A program made the position numbers and the translations under genes. Shown here piece by piece: positions 1-6,941 of a stretch of DNA of 8,813 nucleotides. The stretch spans positions 1 to 8,813 of the forward strand of contig CADBTO010000146.1 in assembly GCA_902797565.1 (NCBI GenBank). The letters are read 5' to 3'. The notes beneath the pieces were generated by a model. The model saw only the letters and a list, made by a program, of their open reading frames with translations. It ran no database searches and was not told where the DNA came from. How positions within the stretch are numbered: position 1 is the first letter of the stretch; the number at the start of each line of letters is the position of its first letter. The stretch comes from an uncultured Lachnospiraceae bacterium. Its GTDB lineage: Bacteria > Bacillota > Clostridia > Lachnospirales > Lachnospiraceae.

Positions 1-66
1 ACGGAAGATCGGGTTTTTGGCATTTTCGAATTAAATAGGAACGATGCAAAACCGCATCCGGCCGGC
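1..66. other. Short non-coding end of the window
   Basis: This is the sequence downstream of the DegV-fusion kinase. Minus-strand GATGC-GGTTTT-GCATC can form a 5-bp hairpin around 43-58, followed by only a scattered T-rich stretch (GTTCCTATTT). This is a poor terminator candidate, and no gene is visible. Confidence 0.3.
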
Positions 67-2697
67 TTACCGGTCCGTGTAGATCAGTCCGAATGTTCCC
101 GGCCCGCAGTTTGCGGAAATGGCCGGCGATGCCTGCACGAAGTGAATCTGCGTGAAACCGGTGGCCGCTTCCAGCTTTTTCCGAATCTGTTCCAGCTGCG
201 CATGGGAGAGCCCTGCATAGGGGATAAAGAGCAGCCCCGGATCCGCATAGCCGATTTTTCTGGCTTTCGAGTGAAGATACGAGTCCCATGCGACTTCCTT
301 TGAACCCATATAGACAGCGGAAAGTTTCATACGCCCGCCTTTCATTGCAAGCACCGGACGGATCATCAAAGGATCCAGTATATGGGAAAGCCTGCGGGAA
401 ACCTGTCCGGCTTTTCCGAGGTGGTAGAGCCCGTCAACAATAAAACTGGTATGGATCTTCGCAGAAGCCTGTTCCAGCATCTGCATAATCTCCCTGGCCT
501 CGTGGCCTTCCTTTGCCAGGTTTGCTGCCTGAATCGCAAGGATCCCCTGTCCGCAGGACAGATGGTGGGAATCATAGATGAACACATGGTCAAACGATGC
601 TGCCGCTTCAACTGCCGCAGGGTATCCGGAGTTTTTGATAAAGCCGGAGGTTGTGATATGGAGCACGGTGTCTGCCAGGGTGAGTGCCCGGGCAAAGAAG
701 TCCTCATGTTCCCGGACATCCGGAGGCTGTGATTTTACCATGCTGCCGGTTTCTTCCATATAGGCCAGCAGCCCCTTTGCATCAACCTCCAGCCCGTCCA
801 GGAACTTCCCTTCCCGCGTCTGTACCCTGTGCGGAAGGATGGCGATGTCATATGCCTCGATCAGTTCTTCCGGCAGGTCTGCCACGCTTTCCGTTGTGAT
901 GGCAACGGCCCGCTTCTTGTGTGTTGTGCTCATCCACTGCACGGCGTGCTCCGCAATATCCGCCGCCTCTCCGGTGGACGTGACCACATCTTCCGGAAGA
1001 AGCCGCTGGATCTCAGCCTCCAGGTCTTTCCCGCTGACAGGTTTTGTCAGGTATCCGTCAAACCCGGCATGTGCAAAGAGCTTTCGGTTTTCACTTCCTG
1101 CGTTTGCGGTGAGTGCGATGATTTTTGACTCCCGGCACCTGCCGCCCTTCTGCATCCGGATCTCTTTCGCACATTCAATCCCGTCCATATCCGGCATCAG
1201 ATGGTCCATCAGGATGATATGGTATTCGGCCGCCAGCGTCTTTTGCAGTGCTTCGGTGCCGCTGCCAGCCGTTTCGACCTGGATTCCGGTATCCCGCAGG
1301 AGTTTCTTCGCCACCATCAGATTCATTTCGTTGTCGTCCACTGCGAGGATTTTGGCATCGGGTGCCTGGAATCCTGGCTGTCCGCGTGTTTTCAGACCGG
1401 CTTTCCCTGTGAAGGCTTCCCGGATATCCCCGATCGGTGTTCTATCCGAAACGCGCTGCGGGATCTCAATAACGAAGGTTGATCCTTTGGTATAGACGCT
1501 GTCCACGGTGATCTTTCCACCCATAATGGACAGGAGTTCTTTTACAATCGAAAGGCCGAGCCCGGTTCCTTCGATATGGTGTGTTTCACTGCCATCAACC
1601 CGCCGGAACGCCCGGAACAGATACGGAAGGTTTTCTTTTTTGATCCCGATGCCTGTGTCACGGACGGAAAACAGGATGCGGACGGTATCACCACTGCGTT
1701 CAGACACGGAAGCCGCAAGGGACACCTTTCCGTCTTTCGTGTATTTGATCGCGTTATTCAGCACATTGATCAGGATCTGCTTGATCCGCACCTCATCGCC
1801 AATGAGCCTGGCCGGAAGATCCTGCTGGATATCCGCTTCAAACTCCAGACCCTTTTCTTTTGCGCGTGGGGCAAGCATGGAGATGGTTTCCAGCAGCATC
1901 TCCTTTGTGCCGTAGGCTTCATTTACCAGCCGCATCTGGCCGGAATCAAGTTTGGAACGGTCCAGGATATCATTGATTAAAGCCAGCAGCAGCTTTCCGG
2001 CGGACTGGATATTGGTGGCATCCTCCACCACCTCATCGGCTACAGCTTCCCGGAGGATCATTTCGTTCAATCCCAGGATGGTATTGATCGGGGTGCGAAT
2101 CTCATGGCTCATATTTGAGAAAAACGCATTCTGCGCCCGGTTCAGCTGCTCTGCGCGCTCATATTCCATTTTGGCCCGGGCATTTTCCGCAATATAGAGC
2201 TGGTTCAAAAACATGATCATGGAATAGGCAAAAAAACTGACCACAAGGACGCTGGCGGCAGAGTCGAAATAATAGACTGCCTTCGTATGCGGCCGGACCA
2301 GCTCCGGATGCAGCCATGCAAGGACATAATCCAAGATGGCTGTAAAAAACAGCAGACAGAGCATGCAGGAGCGTATCCTGCCTTTCAGGAGCATCCCGAT
2401 ATAAATGGCGCTATAGGCAAACCAGAGCACGGCCCCGCCATCCGGCCCCCCTCCGAAAAAGAAGACCACAGGCAGGATTCCAAAAACCACCATCAGGGAA
2501 ATGATCACGGAACCCACATCCAGCCGGCGTGTTTTCAGGCATACATAAACCAGCAGCGGGTTGAGGACCAGTGTGCTGCCGAGCACAATGCACTCGAACA
2601 TATGTTCTTTTACGAACAGGTCTCCCAGAAAGACCAGGAGCACGGCCAGCTCTGTCATTATGGTAAAGAGTATGAATACCCGCTCGTCAAAATCCAT
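67..2697 (-). CDS. Hybrid histidine kinase with receiver fused to C-terminal DegV/EDD (FakB-like) domain
   Basis: Membrane hybrid sensor kinase of 876 residues. Six hydrophobic segments lie at about 7-28, 33-53, 60-81, 86-104, 109-129 and 146-166, with a Gly-rich FFGGGPDGG turn between the third and fourth. A short helical linker leads to HisKA (SHEIRTP, phospho-His198). HATPase follows with N-box NNAIKYT (N315), G1 DTGIG (D347) and G2 EGTGLGLS (376-383). The receiver spans about 448-568 with D454/D455, phosphoacceptor D498, T530 and K552, all present. From about 596 to the end is a full DegV domain: ITTESVADLP (600-609), KSQPP (655-659), DSHHLSCGQG (709-718) and NCGPGTFG (863-870). There is no Hpt domain. 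I chose the ATG at 2697 because AAGGA lies 7 nt upstream and overlaps the stop of the upstream kinase gene (10-bp gap). The frame stays open to 2892, but that extension reads the upstream gene's repeat region out of frame. Kinase and DegV assignments are secure; ligand and output are unknown. Confidence 0.93.
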   Translation of the reverse strand: MDFDERVFILFTIMTELAVLLVFLGDLFVKEHMFECIVLGSTLVLNPLLVYVCLKTRRLDVGSVIISLMVVFGILPVVFFFGGGPDGGAVLWFAYSAIYIGMLLKGRIRSCMLCLLFFTAILDYVLAWLHPELVRPHTKAVYYFDSAASVLVVSFFAYSMIMFLNQLYIAENARAKMEYERAEQLNRAQNAFFSNMSHEIRTPINTILGLNEMILREAVADEVVEDATNIQSAGKLLLALINDILDRSKLDSGQMRLVNEAYGTKEMLLETISMLAPRAKEKGLEFEADIQQDLPARLIGDEVRIKQILINVLNNAIKYTKDGKVSLAASVSERSGDTVRILFSVRDTGIGIKKENLPYLFRAFRRVDGSETHHIEGTGLGLSIVKELLSIMGGKITVDSVYTKGSTFVIEIPQRVSDRTPIGDIREAFTGKAGLKTRGQPGFQAPDAKILAVDDNEMNLMVAKKLLRDTGIQVETAGSGTEALQKTLAAEYHIILMDHLMPDMDGIECAKEIRMQKGGRCRESKIIALTANAGSENRKLFAHAGFDGYLTKPVSGKDLEAEIQRLLPEDVVTSTGEAADIAEHAVQWMSTTHKKRAVAITTESVADLPEELIEAYDIAILPHRVQTREGKFLDGLEVDAKGLLAYMEETGSMVKSQPPDVREHEDFFARALTLADTVLHITTSGFIKNSGYPAAVEAAASFDHVFIYDSHHLSCGQGILAIQAANLAKEGHEAREIMQMLEQASAKIHTSFIVDGLYHLGKAGQVSRRLSHILDPLMIRPVLAMKGGRMKLSAVYMGSKEVAWDSYLHSKARKIGYADPGLLFIPYAGLSHAQLEQIRKKLEAATGFTQIHFVQASPAISANCGPGTFGLIYTDR

Positions 2698-2709
2698 TTC
2701 AGGATCCTT
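2698..2709 (-). promoter_or_regulatory. Ribosome binding site deciding the start of hybrid kinase 2
   Basis: On the minus strand the order is TAAGGATCCTGAAATG. AAGGA (2705-2709) lies 7 nt before the ATG at 2697, and its first A's belong to the TAA stop (2708-2710) of the upstream kinase. This supports the 2697 start over the earlier in-frame ATG at 2892 and suggests translational coupling of the two kinases. Confidence 0.75.
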
Positions 2710-5362
2710 AATCGTCTGGATGATTTTCCTGATATGCTTCAAATTCCATTTCCTCCGGATCTGCGTTAAATTCCAGGACTTCCGGTGCAGCGTCAAACTC
2801 CAGGACATCTGGTTCTGCGTCAAATTCCAGGACTTCCGGTTGGCCTGTATCCGTGGTATCTGGCTGGGGGCACAGCTCGGCGCGGATTGCATCTGCCACG
2901 CGCCGGTACATCACAAGCAGCTGTTCATGTGCATCTTTGGGGATGCTGTGGGCGCTGGCGGCGTCTTCCAGCGCTTTCGCCCGCTCGCTGAGCGAGGCGG
3001 CGCCGATCAGTTTTGCAGTGCTTTTCAGCGCATGGACAAAGATTTCATAGGTTTTGTCGTCGCCGGTCTCCAGTGCATCCTGCAGCCGCCCTGCTTTTTC
3101 CGGTTCTTCTGCCGCAAACTGGACCAGGAGTGAATGATAGAACTCCAGATCCCCCTGGACGCTGGCAAGTCCCTGTTTCTGGTCAATGCCGGCAGATTCC
3201 AGAATATTTGTATGGTCTGCTGTCTTTGGCGCTGCCGCTGCGCCTGCTGCTTCCGGTGTATTTTCCGGCGCTGCTGCTGCGCCTGCTGCTTCCGGCGCAT
3301 CAGAATCCTCTGCCAGATATTCCGTCTTGTCCTCAGAGATGACACGCCGGAGCACCCGTTCCAGTTCATTGATCTCGATGGGTTTTGCGATGAATCCGTC
3401 AAATCCTTTGGACAGGAACATCTCTTTTGCCGTGCTGACCGCGTTGGCTGTCAGCGCAACGATGGAAATATGGCTCCTGGTCCGCTTCGTATATTCCCGA
3501 ATCCGTTCGGCTGCCTCGACGCCATCCATGCCCGGCATCATATGATCCATGAACACGATGTCATAGGTGTTATTTTCACATGCTTCCACCGCATCATATC
3601 CGGAGGAAGCGGTTTCGATAATCATGCCATAGCGTTCCAGAATCCTGGATGCAACCGAGAGGTTCATTGGTTCGTCATCGACAACGAGCGCACGGATCTG
3701 CGGGAAACGGATGCGGTATGTCTTCTCTTCTACTGCCCCAGGCTGCATATTCAGCATTTTCGCAACCATGAAGCCTGTCACCGGCTTTGGCATGAGCAGG
3801 ATGCCGCGGCCTTCCGGCACAAAGGTCTGGTCTGCTGCAACGACAACCAGTGTATGTTTGGAAAGTGCGCGCATAAATGCAGGATCTTCCTGATATTCTT
3901 CTTTTCCAACGAGAAGATGGGTCAGCGTGATGCTGCTGCATAGTTTTTTCAGGTCGGAAAGGGATTCAACTCTGTGGATCCGGACATCCAACCCATCTGT
4001 GATCGTTTTCATCAATCTTCCGTAGTATTCCCGGACATCCGGATGGGAAAATTTGCCCAGATTGATGTAGGCGCCAAGGCAGCGGTTTTCTGCATCCGTA
4101 ATGGACATGCAGCCTGCATGGTCTACAACTTTCTGCGGGATGCAGACCCGTATCCTGGTGCCTGTGCCCAGCCTGCTTCTGATCGTCAGAAACCCTCCGA
4201 GGGACTTGACAAAGCCGGAGACGATTGCAAGCCCCAGCCCCAGTCCCCCGCTGGACCGGGTTCTGGAGGAATCGCCTTGGTAGACGCCCAGTATCGCTTT
4301 GTCCGGTTCGCCTTCCGCCATGCCAATCCCTGTATCTTCCACTTTGATGCGCAGGTTCGCGCCGTATTCCTCGTCCATCGTATCGATGCGGACATACACG
4401 CCGCCCGTCCGGGTATATTTGAGGGCATTTTCCATAAGATGGAGAAGGATTTTCCGCAGTTTTGCCGCATCGCTGTGCAGAACAGCCGGAACATGCGGAT
4501 CCACATCCACCACAAGCTCGATTCCGGGCGCAACCATCGGGGAAATCAGCGCCATCACGTCGTTGACGACGGAAGATGGCATATAATCCTCCAGGGAATT
4601 CGACAGGGAACGCCGGTCAATTTCCGAATAATCCAGAATATCGCTGATCTGGTCTCCGATCCGTGCGCCGGCTTCCAGTACGCGTTCCATATCCTGTTTG
4701 ATGGCGGCATTCCCTTCTTTTTCCAGGCAGGCTCCTGTGAAGCCCAGGACGGCGTTGACAGGTGTCCGCAGTTCATGGGACACGTTGGCAAGGAAATCAT
4801 TCTGCCTTGCCGTGCTGGCCGTCAGTTCTTCGATCAGCCGTCCCGCCTTTCCAAGCACTCGTCCCCAGCGGTCAATAATGACCCTGGCGATCCAGCCTGT
4901 TGTAAGGATCAGGGCCACATGCAAAAATATCTGTGTCACCCGGAGCTTGTCCCAGACGGCTCCGGAACGTATGAGCGCTGCGAGGTCAAACGTGAAGGTG
5001 ATGAAAAACGTGCATTGGCATAGCAGGATCAGCTTGGAAACACCCGTCATGGTATAAAGCATGATGATCGCTGTCATCACAGGGCACAGGTCATAGAGCG
5101 AACTTGGATGGATTCCGTAGTAGAAAAAGGTAGCCATCATCAGGCCCGAATAAATCCAGAGCCTGGAATATTCGCTGAGGACCTGCCTGGTATGGATCAG
5201 CCATGCCGTTACGATCCCGGCAAAAACCAGCATCAGTGCCCAGCTCTCCCAGCCCAGCAGGGATGCCTCCACGATCAGCGTCACGGAAAAAATCGTATAG
5301 CAGACCAGGATCATGATATGGGATGTCTGGAATAATTCATTCTTCTTCAGTGCTTCATTCAT
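2708..5362 (-). CDS. Hybrid histidine kinase with degenerate receiver, intact receiver and Hpt domain
   Basis: Membrane hybrid kinase of 884 residues with a full multistep-phosphorelay set. Six hydrophobic segments lie at about 15-34, 39-56, 66-82, 88-106, 108-128 and 142-163, with almost no extracytoplasmic domain. HisKA has SHELRTP (H196). HATPase has N-box MENALKYT (N312), G1 DTGIG (D343) and G2 GGLGLGLAI (372-380). A region at about 427-540 has receiver-like size and pattern but LVGKEE where the acceptor Asp should be, so it looks like a pseudo-receiver. An intact receiver follows at about 555-675 (D562/D563, D606, T638, K660). After an Ala/Pro linker comes an Hpt domain with HALKSTAKLIGA (H777). 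The tail is four copies of an acidic nine-residue unit (842-877). The gene starts 38 bp after the DUF4431-like gene and shows no clear Shine-Dalgarno before the ATG at 5362, so the start is less certain than the domains. Phosphate should flow H196 to D606 to H777. Confidence 0.92.
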   Translation of the reverse strand: MNEALKKNELFQTSHIMILVCYTIFSVTLIVEASLLGWESWALMLVFAGIVTAWLIHTRQVLSEYSRLWIYSGLMMATFFYYGIHPSSLYDLCPVMTAIIMLYTMTGVSKLILLCQCTFFITFTFDLAALIRSGAVWDKLRVTQIFLHVALILTTGWIARVIIDRWGRVLGKAGRLIEELTASTARQNDFLANVSHELRTPVNAVLGFTGACLEKEGNAAIKQDMERVLEAGARIGDQISDILDYSEIDRRSLSNSLEDYMPSSVVNDVMALISPMVAPGIELVVDVDPHVPAVLHSDAAKLRKILLHLMENALKYTRTGGVYVRIDTMDEEYGANLRIKVEDTGIGMAEGEPDKAILGVYQGDSSRTRSSGGLGLGLAIVSGFVKSLGGFLTIRSRLGTGTRIRVCIPQKVVDHAGCMSITDAENRCLGAYINLGKFSHPDVREYYGRLMKTITDGLDVRIHRVESLSDLKKLCSSITLTHLLVGKEEYQEDPAFMRALSKHTLVVVAADQTFVPEGRGILLMPKPVTGFMVAKMLNMQPGAVEEKTYRIRFPQIRALVVDDEPMNLSVASRILERYGMIIETASSGYDAVEACENNTYDIVFMDHMMPGMDGVEAAERIREYTKRTRSHISIVALTANAVSTAKEMFLSKGFDGFIAKPIEINELERVLRRVISEDKTEYLAEDSDAPEAAGAAAAPENTPEAAGAAAAPKTADHTNILESAGIDQKQGLASVQGDLEFYHSLLVQFAAEEPEKAGRLQDALETGDDKTYEIFVHALKSTAKLIGAASLSERAKALEDAASAHSIPKDAHEQLLVMYRRVADAIRAELCPQPDTTDTGQPEVLEFDAEPDVLEFDAAPEVLEFNADPEEMEFEAYQENHPDD
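2732..2839 (-). repeat. Four 27-bp in-frame tandem repeats coding an acidic nonapeptide tail
   Basis: The last codons of hybrid kinase 1 are built from four units of nine residues: PEVLEFDAE, PDVLEFDAA, PEVLEFNAD and PEEMEFEAY (residues 842-877). Units 1-3 are nearly identical in DNA and unit 4 is diverged. Because 27 is a multiple of three, every frame stays open across the array. That is why a neighbouring frame appears to extend the downstream kinase by 65 residues. Confidence 0.9.
3218..3295 (-). repeat. Two 39-bp in-frame repeats in the receiver-Hpt linker
   Basis: The linker between the intact receiver and the Hpt domain of hybrid kinase 1 is a direct duplication: PEAAGAAAAPENT (690-702) followed by PEAAGAAAAPKTA (703-715). 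The DNA copies are close to identical. Ala/Pro-rich linkers usually form flexible tethers; here it would let the Hpt domain swing between receivers. Confidence 0.85.
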
Positions 5363-5389
5363 TGGTTATTTTCTGTTTTACTGTTTTAC

Positions 5390-5417
5390 ATTTTACTATT
5401 TCACATAGAAGTGTCCA
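5390..5417 (-). promoter_or_regulatory. Candidate sigma-A promoter for the two hybrid kinases
   Basis: Minus-strand TGGACA (5412-5417) is followed by a 16-bp spacer and TAAAAT (5390-5395), each one mismatch from consensus. The -35 element lies inside the last codons of the DUF4431-like gene. It would give a leader of roughly 20 nt before the kinase ATG at 5362. The spot is AT-rich and short (GTAAAA occurs three times between 5376 and 5397), so a chance match is possible. Confidence 0.35.
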
Positions 5418-6210
5418 GGTTCATATAATAAATTTTGCCGCTTGCGTTTGTCTGGAATGTCAGCGTGACGCCATACTGCCAGTCTTTATTTGCTTCCTTC
5501 AGGAACGCGCTCTGTGACAGTTTTTTGGCATCACCCTTGCCGCCAGAAATGTAGTATTTGCAATCCGCTGCGACGGAGAATGACTTGTCCTGCAGCTTCG
5601 TATAATCCCCGTCCAGATACGCCTGGAACGTTTTCGCTTTTGCAAACTTCCCTTTCAGGAAAAGCTTGCCATTCTGCTTTGAAATCTTTGTAATATTCAG
5701 AGCTGCCGCTTCTTCGGAAACCACCCTGTAGCCATAATAAAATGCTTCTTTGGTTTGCGCTGTCTGCTTCTTGATGGACTGAACGGTGATGGTGGCTGGA
5801 TTCGGATGCCAGGCATTCAGCTCGCAAAATACTTCTCCCTTGACCTGGACCTTCTTGCCTTTGTATTTCTTTACTTTCTTCTCCAGTGTGCTGTTTGTGC
5901 AGTTCAGATCTACTTCGTCCGTTTCCTGTGTCCCCCAGTACGAGTCGTCCACGGTGATTTTCTGGTCCAGCTTCAGGGTATAGACGACCACCTTCTGCCC
6001 GTTCCCCGCATGCGTGAAGCTGCGCTTCTTCACGGTCCCCTTCAGGGTATAGACCGATCCGCTCTGGTATGTTTTTGCTTCCACAGGCACCTCGTTTGCC
6101 AGGACGCCTGCCAGCAGGACGAATAATGCCAGGACGGCCAGGATGGCTTTTTGGATGCGTTTGCGTCCGGGTATCTGTTTTTCTATTCGATTTCTCAGCA
6201 TATTTTTCAT
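5401..6210 (-). CDS. Exported protein with DUF4431-like N-terminal domain
   Basis: Protein of 269 residues, probably secreted or surface-held. The basic N-terminus (KQIPGRKRIQK) is followed by a hydrophobic core at about 21-38 and a VEA site near residue 45, which looks like a signal peptide. There is no lipobox Cys. The first domain (about 51-147) has the pattern LKGTVKKRSF, VVVYTLKLDQKITV, YKGKKVQVKGEVF and ATITVQSI, which resembles the small beta-barrel of DUF4431 proteins. I recognise this by pattern only. The second part (about 165-267) is a beta-rich module ending GKIYYMNLD that I cannot name. The start at 6210 is firm: AAGGAGG (6217-6223) lies 6 nt upstream, and the ATG overlaps the TGA of the VanZ gene, so the two are very likely co-translated. 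No catalytic residues are evident. Membership of the envelope-facing operon fits a surface or signalling-accessory role, which is inference. Confidence 0.85.
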   Translation of the reverse strand: MKNMLRNRIEKQIPGRKRIQKAILAVLALFVLLAGVLANEVPVEAKTYQSGSVYTLKGTVKKRSFTHAGNGQKVVVYTLKLDQKITVDDSYWGTQETDEVDLNCTNSTLEKKVKKYKGKKVQVKGEVFCELNAWHPNPATITVQSIKKQTAQTKEAFYYGYRVVSEEAAALNITKISKQNGKLFLKGKFAKAKTFQAYLDGDYTKLQDKSFSVAADCKYYISGGKGDAKKLSQSAFLKEANKDWQYGVTLTFQTNASGKIYYMNLDTSM

Positions 6211-6797
6211 CGTTTTCCTCCTTGGTTCTTCGCTTGTTTTTGTGCTGCAATTCCGGGATGTACTGTTTGTCCGCGTTGTTTCGCACTGCGGCGTGGCTCT
6301 TTGTGGGTTTGTCCGCGTTGTTTTGCGCTGCGGCGCGTTTTTTTGCGGACAGCCCGTACAAGCAGGGCAGCCAGTGCGCAGCCCAGCAGCACGCCGCTGC
6401 TGTCAATACAGACATCCCGTATCTCTCCGCTTCGTCCTGCAACAAAGGTCTGGTGGAATTCATCCGAACAGGCGTACAGGGTTCCCAGCAGCCAGGCAGG
6501 GAAAACCAGTTTGTCTGCTTCCCACAGATACAGGTTTAGGGCCAGTAAAGCCCCCAATATTGTATACTCCAGGAAATGCGCTGATTTTCGTACGAAAAAG
6601 GAAGCCTTGTCTGCAAAGCGGCTTTGCGCTGCTTCTGTTAGTGATTCATACCATGCCGGATCCCAGTGCTCCAGCATCCGTACCACACGGTCACTTTGTA
6701 TGGAAGACTGCGCAGCCGGGAAACCGGACATCCTGAAGATCAGTCCCATCCAGAGAATGGTAAGCACCATTACGATGATGCGTAAGGTCCACTTCAT
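6207..6797 (-). CDS. VanZ-family membrane protein
   Basis: VanZ-like integral membrane protein of 196 residues from the chosen start. Family hallmarks are visible: an N-terminal helix with FRMSGFPAAQS, then VRKSAHFLEYTILG (about 69-82), SDEFHQTFVAGRSGEIRDV (about 111-129) and IDSSGVLLG (about 131-139), with membrane segments at about 5-22, 75-93, 98-110 and 134-150. Some VanZ proteins are linked to glycopeptide (teicoplanin) resistance, but most members have no known function and no van cluster is present here. I prefer the ATG at 6797 over the one at 6806: AAGGA (6806-6810) overlaps the upstream ATG but sits 8 nt before the downstream one. The basic C-terminal tail contains RRSAKQRGQT twice. 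The stop overlaps the start of the exported protein (ATGA). VanZ assignment is strong; role is unknown. Confidence 0.9.
   Translation of the reverse strand: MKWTLRIIVMVLTILWMGLIFRMSGFPAAQSSIQSDRVVRMLEHWDPAWYESLTEAAQSRFADKASFFVRKSAHFLEYTILGALLALNLYLWEADKLVFPAWLLGTLYACSDEFHQTFVAGRSGEIRDVCIDSSGVLLGCALAALLVRAVRKKTRRSAKQRGQTHKEPRRSAKQRGQTVHPGIAAQKQAKNQGGKR
6252..6335 (-). repeat. Two 42-bp in-frame repeats in the VanZ tail
   Basis: The cytoplasm-side basic tail of the VanZ protein contains RRSAKQRGQTHKEP followed directly by RRSAKQRGQTVHPG. The DNA units are 42 bp with only a few differences, showing a recent in-frame duplication. The tail lies outside the conserved VanZ core. Confidence 0.85.
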
Positions 6798-6873
6798 CTT
6801 TTTCATCCTTTATGCAACTGTGGAAATGGAATCCGTCTATTTTTCCGATAATCCGAATCGTCTTTTTCAATCT

Positions 6874-6882
6874 ATTTTACCA
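6874..6882 (-). promoter_or_regulatory. Candidate extended -10 promoter for the VanZ operon
   Basis: Minus-strand TGGTAAAAT gives a TGN extended -10 with TAAAAT, one mismatch from consensus. There is no convincing -35. It lies just after the terminator at 6894-6917 and about 75 bp before the VanZ start, in the only gap able to hold a promoter for the four-gene run. Positional logic is good; the sequence evidence is weak. Confidence 0.4.
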
Positions 6883-6893
6883 CAGGAATGGAC

Positions 6894-6917
6894 AAAAAAC
6901 CAGCCCCGAAAGGCTGG
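6894..6917 (-). terminator. Intrinsic terminator after the four-cysteine protein gene
   Basis: Minus-strand CCAGCC (6912-6917), a TTTCGG loop (6906-6911) and GGCTGG (6900-6905) form a 6-bp GC-rich stem. An inner T-G pair would leave a TTCG tetraloop. Six T's follow (6894-6899). The plus strand has no T-run after the hairpin, so it acts on the minus strand. It lies 25 bp past the stop at 6942 and separates the right-hand genes from the VanZ-kinase run. Confidence 0.85.
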
Positions 6918-6941
6918 CATTGTGTATTCCGATATCAATCA

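Noticed and set aside
43..58. Hairpin after the DegV-fusion kinase as an intrinsic terminator
   Set aside because: The stem is only five pairs and the following T-run is broken (GTTCCTATTT), so it does not meet the usual form.
2732..2839. CRISPR-like array from 27-bp repeats
   Set aside because: The repeats are directly adjacent with no spacers, are coding and in frame, and match an acidic peptide repeat.
2698..2892. 65-residue N-terminal extension of the DegV-fusion kinase
   Set aside because: It reads the upstream kinase's repeat-coding tail in another frame (RKSWNLTQ-type repeats), has no ribosome site, and the ATG at 2697 has AAGGA at good spacing followed directly by the first membrane segment.
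3974..5023. Long plus-strand open frame of about 349 codons opposite hybrid kinase 1
   Set aside because: It is antisense to a well-supported kinase, and its product is rich in His, Pro, Cys and Arg without domain pattern. The same applies to the other plus-strand frames in 67-5362.
5531..6463. 310-codon minus-strand frame overlapping the VanZ and exported-protein genes
   Set aside because: It overlaps two real genes in a different frame, is low-complexity and highly charged, and has no ribosome site comparable to those of the genes it overlaps.
6207..6806. VanZ protein as part of a glycopeptide-resistance cluster
   Set aside because: No vanA/B-type ligase, VanH, VanX or VanRS genes are in the window. 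The kinases are hybrid types with a different domain order, so the VanZ family name alone does not imply resistance.
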